A stretch of 64,000 nt of DNA. Origin: Cordylochernes scorpioides. Its lineage: Eukaryota; Arthropoda; Arachnida; Pseudoscorpiones; Chernetidae. Positions 19,787 through 30,100 of this stretch are shown piece after piece. The notes beneath the pieces are model-generated. The model was not told where the DNA came from. It saw only the letters and a list, made by a program, of their open reading frames with translations, and ran no database searches. How positions within the stretch are numbered: the first letter of the stretch is position 1; every line of letters begins with the position of its first letter. The stretch is taken from NCBI GenBank assembly GCA_030710605.1, contig CP092870.1, forward strand, positions 51,411,921 to 51,475,920. Direction: 5' to 3'. Position numbers and translations under genes: made by a program.

Positions 19787-21250
19787 ATGGCTAATCATAG
19801 CGAAAGTGAAGATATTTCGGAAGACAACGATGAAATATACTCCAGCGACGAAGATTTTTCTTTTCAAGAAGGAGAAGTTGAAATAATAACGTCTAAGAAG
19901 AAGGAAGAAGATCAAGTACAATATTTCGAGTCTTTCAAGAAGGAAAAATTCAAAATCCTTGCTCAAGAAATCCAAAATGTCACCCAGATACCGTTGGTCT
20001 ATGCACGAATACTTCTGCATCATAATAAATGGAGCACAGACAAATGTCTAAATGTTTATTATGGAGATTATGAAAGATTCATTTGCGATAAACCAATTTT
20101 GAAAAAATTCCTATCGTTAAGTAATGCAGAAGCTAACTTGGCAAGAAAAGGAGAGTGCGAGATTTGTCTTGATGGGACTTACAAAAGGCTTCTTGCAACT
20201 TTTTGCGGCCATTACTATTGCACAGAATGTTGGGGAGATTATGTGAAAAGCAAGATTATGGATGGCGGCGTTTCTCAAGGCTTGGCGTGTATGGATACTG
20301 AGTGTAATATTCTACTGGATGACGAATTTGTTATGTCTGTTGTAGTAGATCGAAATTTACACCAACTTTATGAGAAACAGCTAGTGAATTATTTTGTTAC
20401 TCAATGCGACATCATGAAGTTTTGTCCTGCCTCAAATTGCGAATTCATTGTCGAGATTTATTCATCTTCTGTCACTTCGGTCACATGCAAATGCGAGGTG
20501 GAATTTTGTTTTCCTTGTGGCCGAGACACTCATGATCCTGTACCCTGCGAAATTCTAGAGAAATGGCTAAAAATGTTTGAGGAGAATGAGGCGGTTAATA
20601 AATGGCTTAAAGCTTTTACCCAAAAGTGTCCCCATTGTAATTCTAGCATTGAGAAAAATGGAGGCTGTAACTTTATGACATGCCGATTTTGTAGTAAATG
20701 TTTTTGCTGGATCTGCCTGGAAAAAATTTCTAGTCATGAACACCATTGTGTGAGGCTTTCTAAAAAGGAAAATAAAGATAAAATACAAAAAAAGGAAGAA
20801 TTTAAAGGATTTGATTTTTACGCAAAGCGATATGCAGGACACAAAAATAGCTTAAAATTAGAAGTAAACTACACAAAAAAACTTGAGGAAAACATTTCAA
20901 AATTGAATCTCTCAAGTGAAGGTCTGGATTTCAGCAAGATTATTTCAGAAGGTATCAAAATACTCTGTCATTGCCGAACGACCTTGATGAACTCCTATGT
21001 CTTTTCTTTTTACCTTAATGAGACGAATGAAGCCTTCATCTTCATGGACAATCAAGAGGATCTGCATAAACACATAGAGAAATTGTCATTAGATCTTCGA
21101 AATGAGACCGAAAACCAAACCTTCCTCAAAGATTCCAAAGTCCCTTTAAATATCGATTTTCAATTTAAATATTGCCTAAATCGGGAAAAGATTCTTCTTG
21201 ATCATATCAGAGAAGGATATTCAAAAAATGTCTGGAAGTATAGAGATTAA
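19787..21250 (+). CDS. Ariadne-type RBR E3 ubiquitin ligase, intronless
   Basis: This intact 487-codon frame has an acidic N-terminus (residues 5-45) and a UBA-like helix region (50-95). RING1 starts at CEIC (124-127) and is followed by an IBR domain (about 205-245). RING2 starts at C281 and contains the catalytic Cys in NGGCNFM (C294). A helical Ariadne domain fills 330-487. RBR ligases accept ubiquitin from E2 on the RING2 cysteine and pass it to substrates, often together with neddylated cullins. Human ARIH1 is about 557 residues, so this is shorter. The residue two after the catalytic Cys is Phe where ARIH1 has His, a known catalytic helper. Absence of introns suggests a retrocopy. The intact frame amid decayed transposons argues for selection or recent origin. 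Confidence 0.88.
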   Translation: MANHSESEDISEDNDEIYSSDEDFSFQEGEVEIITSKKKEEDQVQYFESFKKEKFKILAQEIQNVTQIPLVYARILLHHNKWSTDKCLNVYYGDYERFICDKPILKKFLSLSNAEANLARKGECEICLDGTYKRLLATFCGHYYCTECWGDYVKSKIMDGGVSQGLACMDTECNILLDDEFVMSVVVDRNLHQLYEKQLVNYFVTQCDIMKFCPASNCEFIVEIYSSSVTSVTCKCEVEFCFPCGRDTHDPVPCEILEKWLKMFEENEAVNKWLKAFTQKCPHCNSSIEKNGGCNFMTCRFCSKCFCWICLEKISSHEHHCVRLSKKENKDKIQKKEEFKGFDFYAKRYAGHKNSLKLEVNYTKKLEENISKLNLSSEGLDFSKIISEGIKILCHCRTTLMNSYVFSFYLNETNEAFIFMDNQEDLHKHIEKLSLDLRNETENQTFLKDSKVPLNIDFQFKYCLNREKILLDHIREGYSKNVWKYRD

Positions 21251-21318
21251 GTAAATTTTAATTGTATTTTGATTTATGAGCAGAATTAAAAGTATGAATG
21301 TATTATAAATGTTATGAT

Positions 21319-21324
21319 AATAAA
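21319..21324 (+). promoter_or_regulatory. Polyadenylation signal AATAAA
   Basis: It lies about 69 nt after the Ariadne stop codon, in a suitable position for 3'-end formation. Confidence 0.55.
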
Positions 21325-21414
21325 TATACATTAACAGGTTTGAGTATAATTGTTTTTTTTTTATTATATTAATGACATGTCTTTTTTATTAAAACAAAAT
21401 ATAAATTATTACTA

Positions 21415-21470
21415 TATATAGTCACGACCGTCTTTCCTCATCGGTCTCTGTCACGGATGCGCGCGCATCT
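21415..21470 (+). repeat. Direct-repeat partner of the foldback element, other side of tRNA-Tyr
   Basis: TATAGTCACGACCGTCTTTC followed by CTCATCGG, then CTCTGTCACGGATGCGCGCGCA, recurs at 21661-21712 with five bases more. The tRNA gene therefore lies between two copies of the same repeat start. Confidence 0.7.
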
Positions 21471-21472
21471 AC

Positions 21473-21484
21473 AAAAAAAAAAAA
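21473..21484 (-). terminator. RNA polymerase III terminator of tRNA-Tyr
   Basis: Twelve T residues in the transcript sense begin one base after the tRNA 3' end. Confidence 0.85.
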
Positions 21485-21485
21485 C

Positions 21486-21574
21486 TCCCTCGAGCCGGAT
21501 TTGAACCAGCGACCTAAGGATCACCGCTTAATTACATCTACAGTCCTCCGCTCTGCCAACTGAGCTATCGAGGG
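21486..21574 (-). tRNA. tRNA-Tyr (GTA) with a 16-nt intron
   Basis: The minus strand folds as acceptor CCCTCGA/TCGAGGG with discriminator A. The D arm is GCTCAGTTGGCAGAGC, the anticodon stem GAGGA/TCCTT with loop CTGTAGA, and the T arm GCTGGTTCAAATCCGGC. A 16-nt intron (plus-strand 21522-21537) sits after position 37, the canonical site and normal for eukaryotic tRNA-Tyr. Boxes A and B are well preserved. It looks functional. Confidence 0.92.
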
Positions 21575-21660
21575 ATACAAACCGATGAATAAGTTTACCT
21601 TATAAAGTCAACTAATCCTATTTCTACACAAAATGTACTCATACCTAACTAATATATATA

Positions 21661-21884
21661 TATAGTCACGACCGTCTTTCCTCATCGGCCGCCTCTGTCA
21701 CGGATGCGCGCGCACAGTGAGGTCACGTGCTCGCCGGCAGCCAACGGGCGCGCGCCGCCGGCAGGGGGGGGGGGGGGGGGGTGGGCATTACGTCACTCAA
21801 GGTCACCTACGCGCCAACGATGACACGTGATCGTAGCCGTCCAATAGGAGGGCGCCGGCCATCCGTGACAGAGGCGGCCTATGA
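21661..21884. repeat. GC-rich foldback (MITE-like) element
   Basis: GGCCGCCTCTGTCACGGATG at 21687-21706 is the exact reverse complement of 21860-21879, and the match extends a few bases outward with one mismatch. The loop is GC-rich with G18 at 21764-21781. No coding content. Confidence 0.75.
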
Positions 21885-21920
21885 CTGATTGATTAGGATT
21901 AGGAAATGCATTTATTTAAG

Positions 21921-22007
21921 GGGCCAATTTATAATTGTAACAAATAGTATTTGAATAAAAACATTCAATCGGGTAAAACACGGGCGTTGCCCGGGTCATT
22001 CGGCTAG
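21921..22007 (+). repeat. Helitron family 2 3'-end fragment
   Basis: GGGGCCAATTTATAATTG leads to hairpin CGGGCGTTGCCCGGG, then TCATTCGGCTAG followed by T. Confidence 0.65.
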
Positions 22008-22232
22008 TTTAATATATATCTAGCATTAGAACGTTGCCGATGCGACGGAAAAAATTAGAATATTCAAACGTAATTCTACCGGATATTAGCATTTTCTACA
22101 TGTATGTATGTATGTGAATTTAAATATAGAATTCAAACATTAAACCTTTTTGAATTAGACATAACTCAGGATTGTGTTTTAATTAAATACGATTGGGCTG
22201 GTTATTGAAAGAATTTTATTTATAAAATTTAA
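22008..22232. other. AT-rich non-coding DNA
   Basis: Nothing recognisable, apart from a short TATG repeat near 22100. Confidence 0.4.
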
Positions 22233-22947
22233 CTAGCCGAATGACCCGGGCAACGCCAGGGTTTTACCCTATTAAATGCTTTTATTCAAATAATATTCGT
22301 TGCAATTATAAATTGGCGCCGTGGATGACATTCTTGTGAAACGTCCCGCTCCAAACTTTGTTGTTGAGAAGCGATATTTTTATAAAGAGATGATCTGGCT
22401 TTGTGTCTTCTGCTCAAATGAATGTTTTTCTGTTAGAATTTTGTTCCTGCATACTAAAAATGAACTAGCTTCACCCGTGGTCTCTGCTTTTTGGAATTTT
22501 TTAGGATATAATTTTGTATCTGATAATCAAATATGATACAGCAATATTGTCATAATCATTTTCTGACTTAAAAAAAAACAACTATTTTTGCCCAGAACCT
22601 GTCAATTTCGATTTTTTTTTGGCTAAAAATGCGACAAATATCTCTTCCATATTTTTTCTATGTCCTGTTAAAACACGTTTTACATGTACATTAGTTCAGC
22701 TGAAATTACCTCCCAACTTCACCGCTAGAGGCGCTGCTTGCGAGCGAAAGAGCAAATTTGCAACTCAAATTTGCAAATAACTCGAAAAATATTCGGGATA
22801 GAGACCTGAAATATTCATTATAAGTTTTTCCAGATTCTACTATACATACTGCTAGAATTTCAGTCATATTAGTTACGTATATTACGTAAAAGCCTTCCAT
22901 TCACAAAAGCAAACGATGACAGAATTGATGACTCTGATACATGTATA
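22233..22947 (-). mobile_element. Helitron family 2, long copy without tRNA
   Basis: The minus-strand terminus CTAG is at 22233-22236, with hairpin GACCCGGGCAACGCC next to it. The conserved block reads from 22321 on the plus strand as a 71-codon ORF (MDDILVKRPAPNF). Near the other end AAAAGCAAACGATGACAGAATT matches, in reverse, the sequence that borders the tRNA-Gly segments at 12290-12315, but no tRNA is present. This copy therefore shows the state without the tRNA. It abuts another Helitron at 22948. Confidence 0.7.
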
Positions 22948-22955
22948 TCTATAAA

Positions 22956-25650
22956 CACTTCGTTCTCTTTTTATGCGGTTTTTTTTAGGCGGTTTTGGAG
23001 TTATGCGGTGCAAGAAAAAAAAATTTATTCGAATTTCGAAAATTTTTTTTTTGGTGATTCACTTTTTCTGAAAACGAATAAGAATATCAACTACAACTCT
23101 ACTATTACGCAATCAATACAAAGAAAGAATTTTGTAACGTCCTGGTTGTATGTTAAGTTATCCAACAAACAGTAGAGGGGAAGTTCCAATGTCTTTTATT
23201 CCGCGCCTGCCGGTGTCTTACACAACTCGTGCAAAACCGAAATCAAAACTGAAAACCCGCCGGCGTGCCAGCTGCCGTTACAAATTTCTTTTTTCTTTTA
23301 TTGACATGTTTTCTCTTGATTTGTTCATAAAAACAAAAATACCTCGTTAAAATTGCGTGTTTTTATGCTGCATTTTGTTTTTGTATGAAACTAATTGAAA
23401 AAGCCTGCATATTGGAAAGCATTAGAAAATAAAACTTTGTGAAAGAAGGTTACTACCGAAAACCGGAAGATAAATTTACTCAAGTGAATAGTAAGTTTTT
23501 TTGAATAATTTTAGTGCGTAATTGTACATTAAATTTTTTCTATAATTTTTAGTCCTCTTAAAGAAAATGTGTGACAATAATAAAAAACAAAAAAGAAGTG
23601 CAATTTCGCTAGAAACCAAAATTATAATTCTCGATTGCTTGGCGAAAGGAGAAAGATCAACAGCAATAGGTAAACGTTATAATTTAGGCGAATCTACTAT
23701 AAGAGCAATAAAAAAAAAATGATGCGGCAATAAGAAGATCAGTCAGATCTGGTACAAATTTGAGTTCTAAAATTTCATCATATTCAAGAGGCACTTTAAT
23801 AGAAAAAAACAGAAAAGGCTCTCGTAATTTGGATTGAAGATTTAACTCAAAAAAGAATTCCGTTAGATGGACATTTAATCAAGATGAAAGCCCTTAAATT
23901 TTACAAGGAGTTAAAAGAATCAGAGCCATCTACATCTTCACGTGAAAGTAATCCACAATTCTCTGCCAGCACAGGGTGGTTAACTGGTTTTATAAAAAGA
24001 CATTCTTTTCATAATCTAAAAATAAAAGGTGAGGTGGCTTCTGCAGATGAAGAAGCTGCTAGAAAATATCCTGAAAAGTTGGCTAAAATTATTAAAGATG
24101 GAGGATATTGTGCCCATCAAATCTTCAATGCTGAAGAAACAGGATTGTTTTGGAAAAAAAATGCCAACCCGTACTTACATTGCAAAGTCCGAAAAAAATG
24201 CCAGTGGTTTTAAAGCTGCTAAAGATCGAGTTACTTTATTGCTGTGCAGCAATGCATCTGGCGATCGAATGTTAAAACCGCTGCTTGTAAATCGATCTTT
24301 AAAACCACGTGCATTAAAAGGAAAAGACTTAAATACACTGCCCGTACATTGGATGGCAAACAAGAAGGCCTGGGTAACAACGGCTATTTTCACTGAATGG
24401 TTCAATAAATGCTTCGTACCCGAAGTAGAAAATTATATGAAAGAGATGGGTCTCGAATTTAAGATCTTATTAATTCTTGACAATGCACCAGGTCATCCAA
24501 ACTTAGAACATCCAAATATAAAGGTAGTTTTTTTCCCTCCAAACACAACGAGCCTAATTCAACCATTAGATCAGGGAATTATTTCAACATTTAAAAAATA
24601 ATATGTAAAATTCACTTTCCAATTCATTTTCGATAAACTGGAATCCGATACAATAACAGTTACTGAAGTTTGGAAACAATTTAATATCTTGAACTGTGTA
24701 GATCATGTTGCGTTAGCAATTGCCGAGATAAAATCACAAATTTTAAATGCATGTTGGAAAGCTGCTTGGCCTGAATGCGTATCAAAGAGAAATGAATCAA
24801 ATTGAACAACAATAGTAACATCAGATATTATTTCAATTGCTAAGGAAAAGGTGGGGAAGGTTTTGATGATTTTGGCGAGCATGATATAGAAGAATTGCTT
24901 GTGGACGAAGCCCTAAATGATGATGATATTTTGGAAAGTATGGTAGATACTACTAAAGATTTCGAAACAGTGTAGATAGCGAACTGGAAGATGTTACTCC
25001 ACTGGACGAAAAATTACTTCGGGAAGGCCTTCAACTTTCCGGTAAATTGGAATTTTTTTTTATTCAAAATGATAATGATGTAGAACGCGCCTTAAAATTC
25101 CAACGTGATCTGAAATTTTGTATGTCTGGCTACAGAGAACTCTACAAAGAACTAGTCAAGCCATCACAGCGTTTGATTACTGACTACCTTGTCAAAGAAA
25201 ATAAATAACTGAAGTTCCTAAAGAAGCATTACCATGTAGATCTGATGACGTAATTTTATCTTCAAGTGATGAAAGTGATCTTGCACCAATCCACAAACGG
25301 GTTCGCACATTATCAGACAGCGAATAATGATGAAAACATTCTTAATATGATTTTAAATAAAAGTTTTGTTTATGTTTTTTTTTTACATATTAAGTTTTGT
25401 TTTTGTTATTAACACACATATGTGCCATTTATTAAAATATGATGAGAAAAAAATTAAATCTTATTATTTATAAATCTTTTTTTATGCGATTTCTGGTGCA
25501 TTTTAAAACATTATTTAGGTTTTATGCGATTTTTTTAATAAATGGAACGTATCCATCATTTTACATATAAATGTATGTCTTTTTTTGTGCGATTTTTTTT
25601 TATGCGGATTCCCCTGGAACGCATCTACCGCATAAAAAAAGAACCAAGTG
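22956..25650 (+). mobile_element. pogo/Tigger-type DNA transposon
   Basis: Terminal inverted repeats CACTTCGTTCTCTTTTTATG at 22956 and the reverse complement of CACTTGGTTCTTTTTTTATG at 25631-25650 match at 22 of 24 positions when four more bases (CGGT) are included. The flanks are TA-rich, as expected for TA targeting. The interior encodes a transposase. Extra copies of the TTTTATGCG motif lie inside each end. Confidence 0.85.
23567..25208 (+). pseudogene. Tigger/pogo transposase, frame broken
   Basis: The N-terminus is a CENP-B/psq-like helix-turn-helix (ETKIIILDCLAKGERSTAIG, then KRYNLGESTIRAIKK). The second DNA-binding domain (GWLTGFIKRHSFHNLKIKGE) and a DDE domain follow. The first catalytic position reads FNAEETGLFWKK, with Glu where relatives have Asp. 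The second is LILDNAPGHP and the third QPLDQGI. Three single-base insertions in A runs (about 23709-23718, 23806-23812, 24157-24164) shift the frame. A TAA follows FKK at 24599-24601, and further shifts occur in the acidic C-terminal part. It is inactive as read. Confidence 0.85.
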
Positions 25651-26342
25651 TATATATAAAATTGAATGTCTGTCTGTCTGTACTCTATAGATTCAAAAAC
25701 CATACATCCAATCGCCGTGAAATTTTGGGATATTATTAGGTATATCCCCGGGAAGGTTTTCGAAAAATAATTTCTTGAATATCCTTAGAGTTATTTGCAG
25801 ATTTGTAGATTTAACTCACAAGCAGCGCCCCCTAGCGGGGGATAACAAGTTTTTTTTATCTATAAGTTTTATTATCACTAAAGTTTATTATTTTAAATAT
25901 TATTTATCAAAAGTAAGATTTTCTACATATTAATTACGCACAAGTCAAAGTTAGTTTTATCATTTATCTACAATATATATATTGGGAGAATAGATAAAAT
26001 GATGATTCTGTAATGTAGAAAATTAGGAAAGACAAAATTCAGGATGACACGGCAATTTATTTGAGACAAGAATAATGATACAATTCCAAGGCATGATACT
26101 CTTCCTTTAACTTCCAATTACCGAGGAAACCAATTAATATTGATTTTATTCAACTTATCGAGTATTTTTCAAGGGACCTGGAAAAAATGTTCACTTTATC
26201 GAGAGATTCAAATTTACGAATTTCAAATTATCAAAATATATCTTTTTTTTTAAATGTGTTTATAGAGAATTGTTTTAACAAATGTTCGTTAGACAAACCT
26301 TCACTCGGGTAAAAACCGGGCGACGCCGGGTACATCCGCTAG

Positions 26343-27160
26343 TTTTAATATAAACCTTTTTTTTGCATGATAAAAATAGTTTTTATTTAACCTACTAACA
26401 TGTCTTTTTTCTCCACAATTCTTGTAATCAATTTCTAATATACTGCCATAACAAGTTGAAGTCTGAAAACTTGTCCAAATATGATAACTATACAAGTTTA
26501 CAAATTTCAGACTACTGTGTTGTAAGAGTAGTCGGGAAGGAACTAAATTCCAAATTTTCTTTCAAATTTTATTATTCAATTTTAATATGCTTCCAGAGAC
26601 GACATATAAGCCTCAAATGTTGAATACTCTCTCAGTTCAACTAACAATGTGGGTGTTCAAATTTTCAGACTTCTGGAGGGTCGGGGTGGACCGGGAATGA
26701 ACCAATTTCTATATTTTCTTTTAAAAATTATGTGATTCACTGTTTTAACTCGGAAACTGTTAGGATTGTCACGACTTTATTTTTTCAGCTATTGTTCAAG
26801 ACTTTAAAGGAGGAAGAAAATATATCCTATCTAAACCCACCTTAAAATTATAGGCAAAAATATATATTAATTTATCTCTTATAATTCAATGATAATATCA
26901 TCATGCATACATTTATTTTCAATATATTTATAAATGTGTGAACAATTGAAAATATATATAGGTAAAACTTTAATAAAGGAGAGGGGAGGCTTATAGAAGG
27001 GCTGTCGATCTATACCCATTTATAGAACGGGACAATGTTCTAGTATATCCATATACATTTTTTTCTGTCCGTCTGTTTATATATAAAATACTTGCCAAAT
27101 GTCTCACTCTATTTTTTCACATAACCCTTTTCGAACCTTGAGATGGTTTTATGCTAATTA
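26343..27160. repeat. Non-coding DNA with Helitron-related fragments
   Basis: 26380-26700 (CTTGTAATCAATTTCTAATA, then TTTCAGACT...GTCGGGAAGGAAC) resembles the repeated block at 52836-53400. A TCTGTCCGTCTGTTTATATA stretch near 27064 looks like a Helitron 5' end in fragments. No gene. Confidence 0.45.
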
Positions 27161-30100
27161 TAATAGCACATCTGAAACGGCTTTGATAACTGTCCAACCT
27201 GATATATTCAATAGCACATCTGAAACGGCTTTGATAACAGTCCAACCAGATATATTCAATAGCACATCTGAAACGGCTCTGATAACAGTCCAACCTGATA
27301 TATTCAATAGCACATCTGAAACGGCTCTGATAACAGTACAAACTGATATATTCAATAGCACATCTGTAACGGCTCTGATAACAGTACAACCTGATATATT
27401 CAATAGCACATCTGAAACGGCTCTGATACCAGTCCAACCTGATATATTCCATAGCACATCTGAAAATACTCTGATAACAGTCCAACCTAATATATTCATA
27501 GCACATCTGAAAAGACTCTGATAACAGTCCAACCTGATATATTCAATAGCACATTTGAAACGGCTCTGATACCAGTCCAACCTGATATATTCAATAGCAC
27601 ATCTGAAACATATCTGATAACAGTCCATACTGATATATTCAATAGCACATCTGAAAAGACTCTGATAACAGTCCAACCTGATATATTCAATAGCACATTT
27701 GAAACGGCTCTGATACCAGTCCAACCTGATATATTCAATAGCACATCTGAAAAGACTCTGATAACAGTCCAACCTGATATATTCAATATCACATCTGAAA
27801 CGGCTCTGATAAAAGTCCAACCTGATATATTCAATAGCACATCTGAAACGGCTCTGGCAACAGTCCAACCTGATATATCAATAGCATATCTGAAACAGAT
27901 CTGATAACAGTCCAACCTGATATATTTAATAGCCCATCTGAAACAGATATGATAACAGTACAACCTGATATATTCAATAACACATCTGAAGAGGCTCTGA
28001 TAACAGTTCAACCTGATATATTCAATAGCACATCTGAAACGGCTCTGACAACAGTCCAACCCGATATATCAATAGCACATCTGAAACAGATCTGATAACA
28101 GTCCAACTTTATATATTCAATAACACATCTGATAACAGTCTAACCTGATAAATTCAATAGCACATCTGAAATGGCTCTGATAACAGTACAACCTGATATA
28201 TTCAATTGCACATCTGAAACGGCTCTGATAACAGTTCAACCTGATATATTCAATAGCAAATCTGTAACGGCTCTGATAACAGTACAACCTGATATATTCA
28301 ATAGAACATTTGAAACGGCTCTGATAACTGTCCAACATGGTATATTCAATAGCACATTTGAAACGGTTCTGATACCAGTCCAACCTTATATATTCAATAT
28401 CACATCTGAAAAGGCTCTGATAACAGTCCAACCTGATACATTCAATAACACATCTGAAAAGGCTCTGATAACAGTCCAACCTGATATATTCAAAAACACA
28501 TCTGAAAAGGCTCTGATAACAGTCCAACCTGATATATTCAATAACACATCTGAAAAGGCTCTGATAACTGTCCAACCTGATATATTCAATAGCACATCTG
28601 AAATGGCTCTGGTAACAGTCCAACCTGATATATTCAATAGCACATCTGAAAAGGCTCTGATAACAGTACAACCTGATATATTCAATAACACATCTGAAAA
28701 GGCTCTGATGACAGTCCAACCTGATATATTCAATAGCACATTTGAAACGGCTCTGATAACTGTCCAACCTGATATATTCAATAGCACATCTGAAATAGAT
28801 ATGATAACAGTACAACCTGATATATTCAATAACACATCTGAAAAGGCTCTGATAACAGTCCAACCTGATATATTCAATAGCACATCTGAAACGGCTCTGA
28901 TAACAGTACAATCTGATATATTAAACATCACATTTGAAACGGCTCTGATAACAGTCCAACCTGATTTATTCAATAGCACATCTGAAATGGCTCTGATAAC
29001 AGTTCAACCTGATATATTCAATAGCAAATCTGTAACGGCTCTGATAACAGTACAACCTGATATATTCAATAGAACATTTGAAACGGCTCTGATAACTGTC
29101 CAACATGGTATATTCAATAGCACATTTGAAACGGTTCTGATACCAGTCCAACCTTATATATTCAATATCACATCTGAAAAGGCTCTGATAACAGTCCAAC
29201 CTGATACATTCAATAACACATCTGAAAAGACTCTGATAACAGTCCAACCTGATATATTCAATAACACATCTGAAAAGGCTCTGATAACAGTCCAACCTGA
29301 TATATTCAATAACACATCTGAAATGGCTCTGATAACAGTCCAACCTGATATATTCAATAGGACATCTGAAAAGGCTCTGATAACAGTACAACCTGATATA
29401 TTCAATAACATATCTGAAAAGGCTCTGATGACAGTCCAACCTGATATATTCAATAGCACATTTGAAACGGCTCTGATAACTGTCCAACCTGATATATTCA
29501 ATAGCACATCTGAAACAGATATGATAACAGTACAACCTGATATATTCAATAACACATCTGAAAAGGCTCTGATAACAGTCCAACCTGATATATTCAATAG
29601 CACATCTGAAACGGCTCTGATAACAGTACAATCTGATATATTAAACATCACATTTGAAACGGCTCTGATAACAGTCCAACCTGATTTATTCAATAGCACA
29701 TCTGAAATGGCTCTGATAACAGTTCAACCTGATATATTCAATAGCAAATCTGTAACGGCTCTGATAACAGTACAACCTGATATATTCAATAGAACATTTG
29801 AAACGGCTCTGATAACTGTCCAACATGGTATATTCAATAGCACATTTGAAACGGTTCTGATACCAGTCCAACCTTATATATTCAATATCACATCTGAAAA
29901 GGCTCTGATAACAGTCCAACCTGATACATTCAATAACACATCTGAAAAGGCTCTGATAACAGTCCAACCTGATAAATTCAATAACACATCTGAAAAGGCT
30001 CTGATAACAGTCCAACCTGATATATTCAATAACACATCTGAAAAGGCTCTGATAACTGTCCAACCTGATATATTCAATAGCACATCTGAAATGGCTCTGA

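Larger units (their letters stand above)
22948..26342 (+). mobile_element. Helitron family 1 copy split by a Tigger transposon
   Basis: The 5' fragment is TCTATA at 22948-22953. The rest (TATATAAAATTGAATGTCTG onward) starts at 25651, right after the Tigger end. It closes with hairpin CCGGGCGACGCCGG, then GTACATCCGCTAG and T at 26342. The body has AAGCAGCGCCCCCTAGCGGG near 25822 and no ORF. Confidence 0.7.

Noticed and set aside
23150..23350. 66-codon ORF upstream of the Tigger transposase
   Set aside because: No similarity to the helix-turn-helix domain, which starts at 23567.
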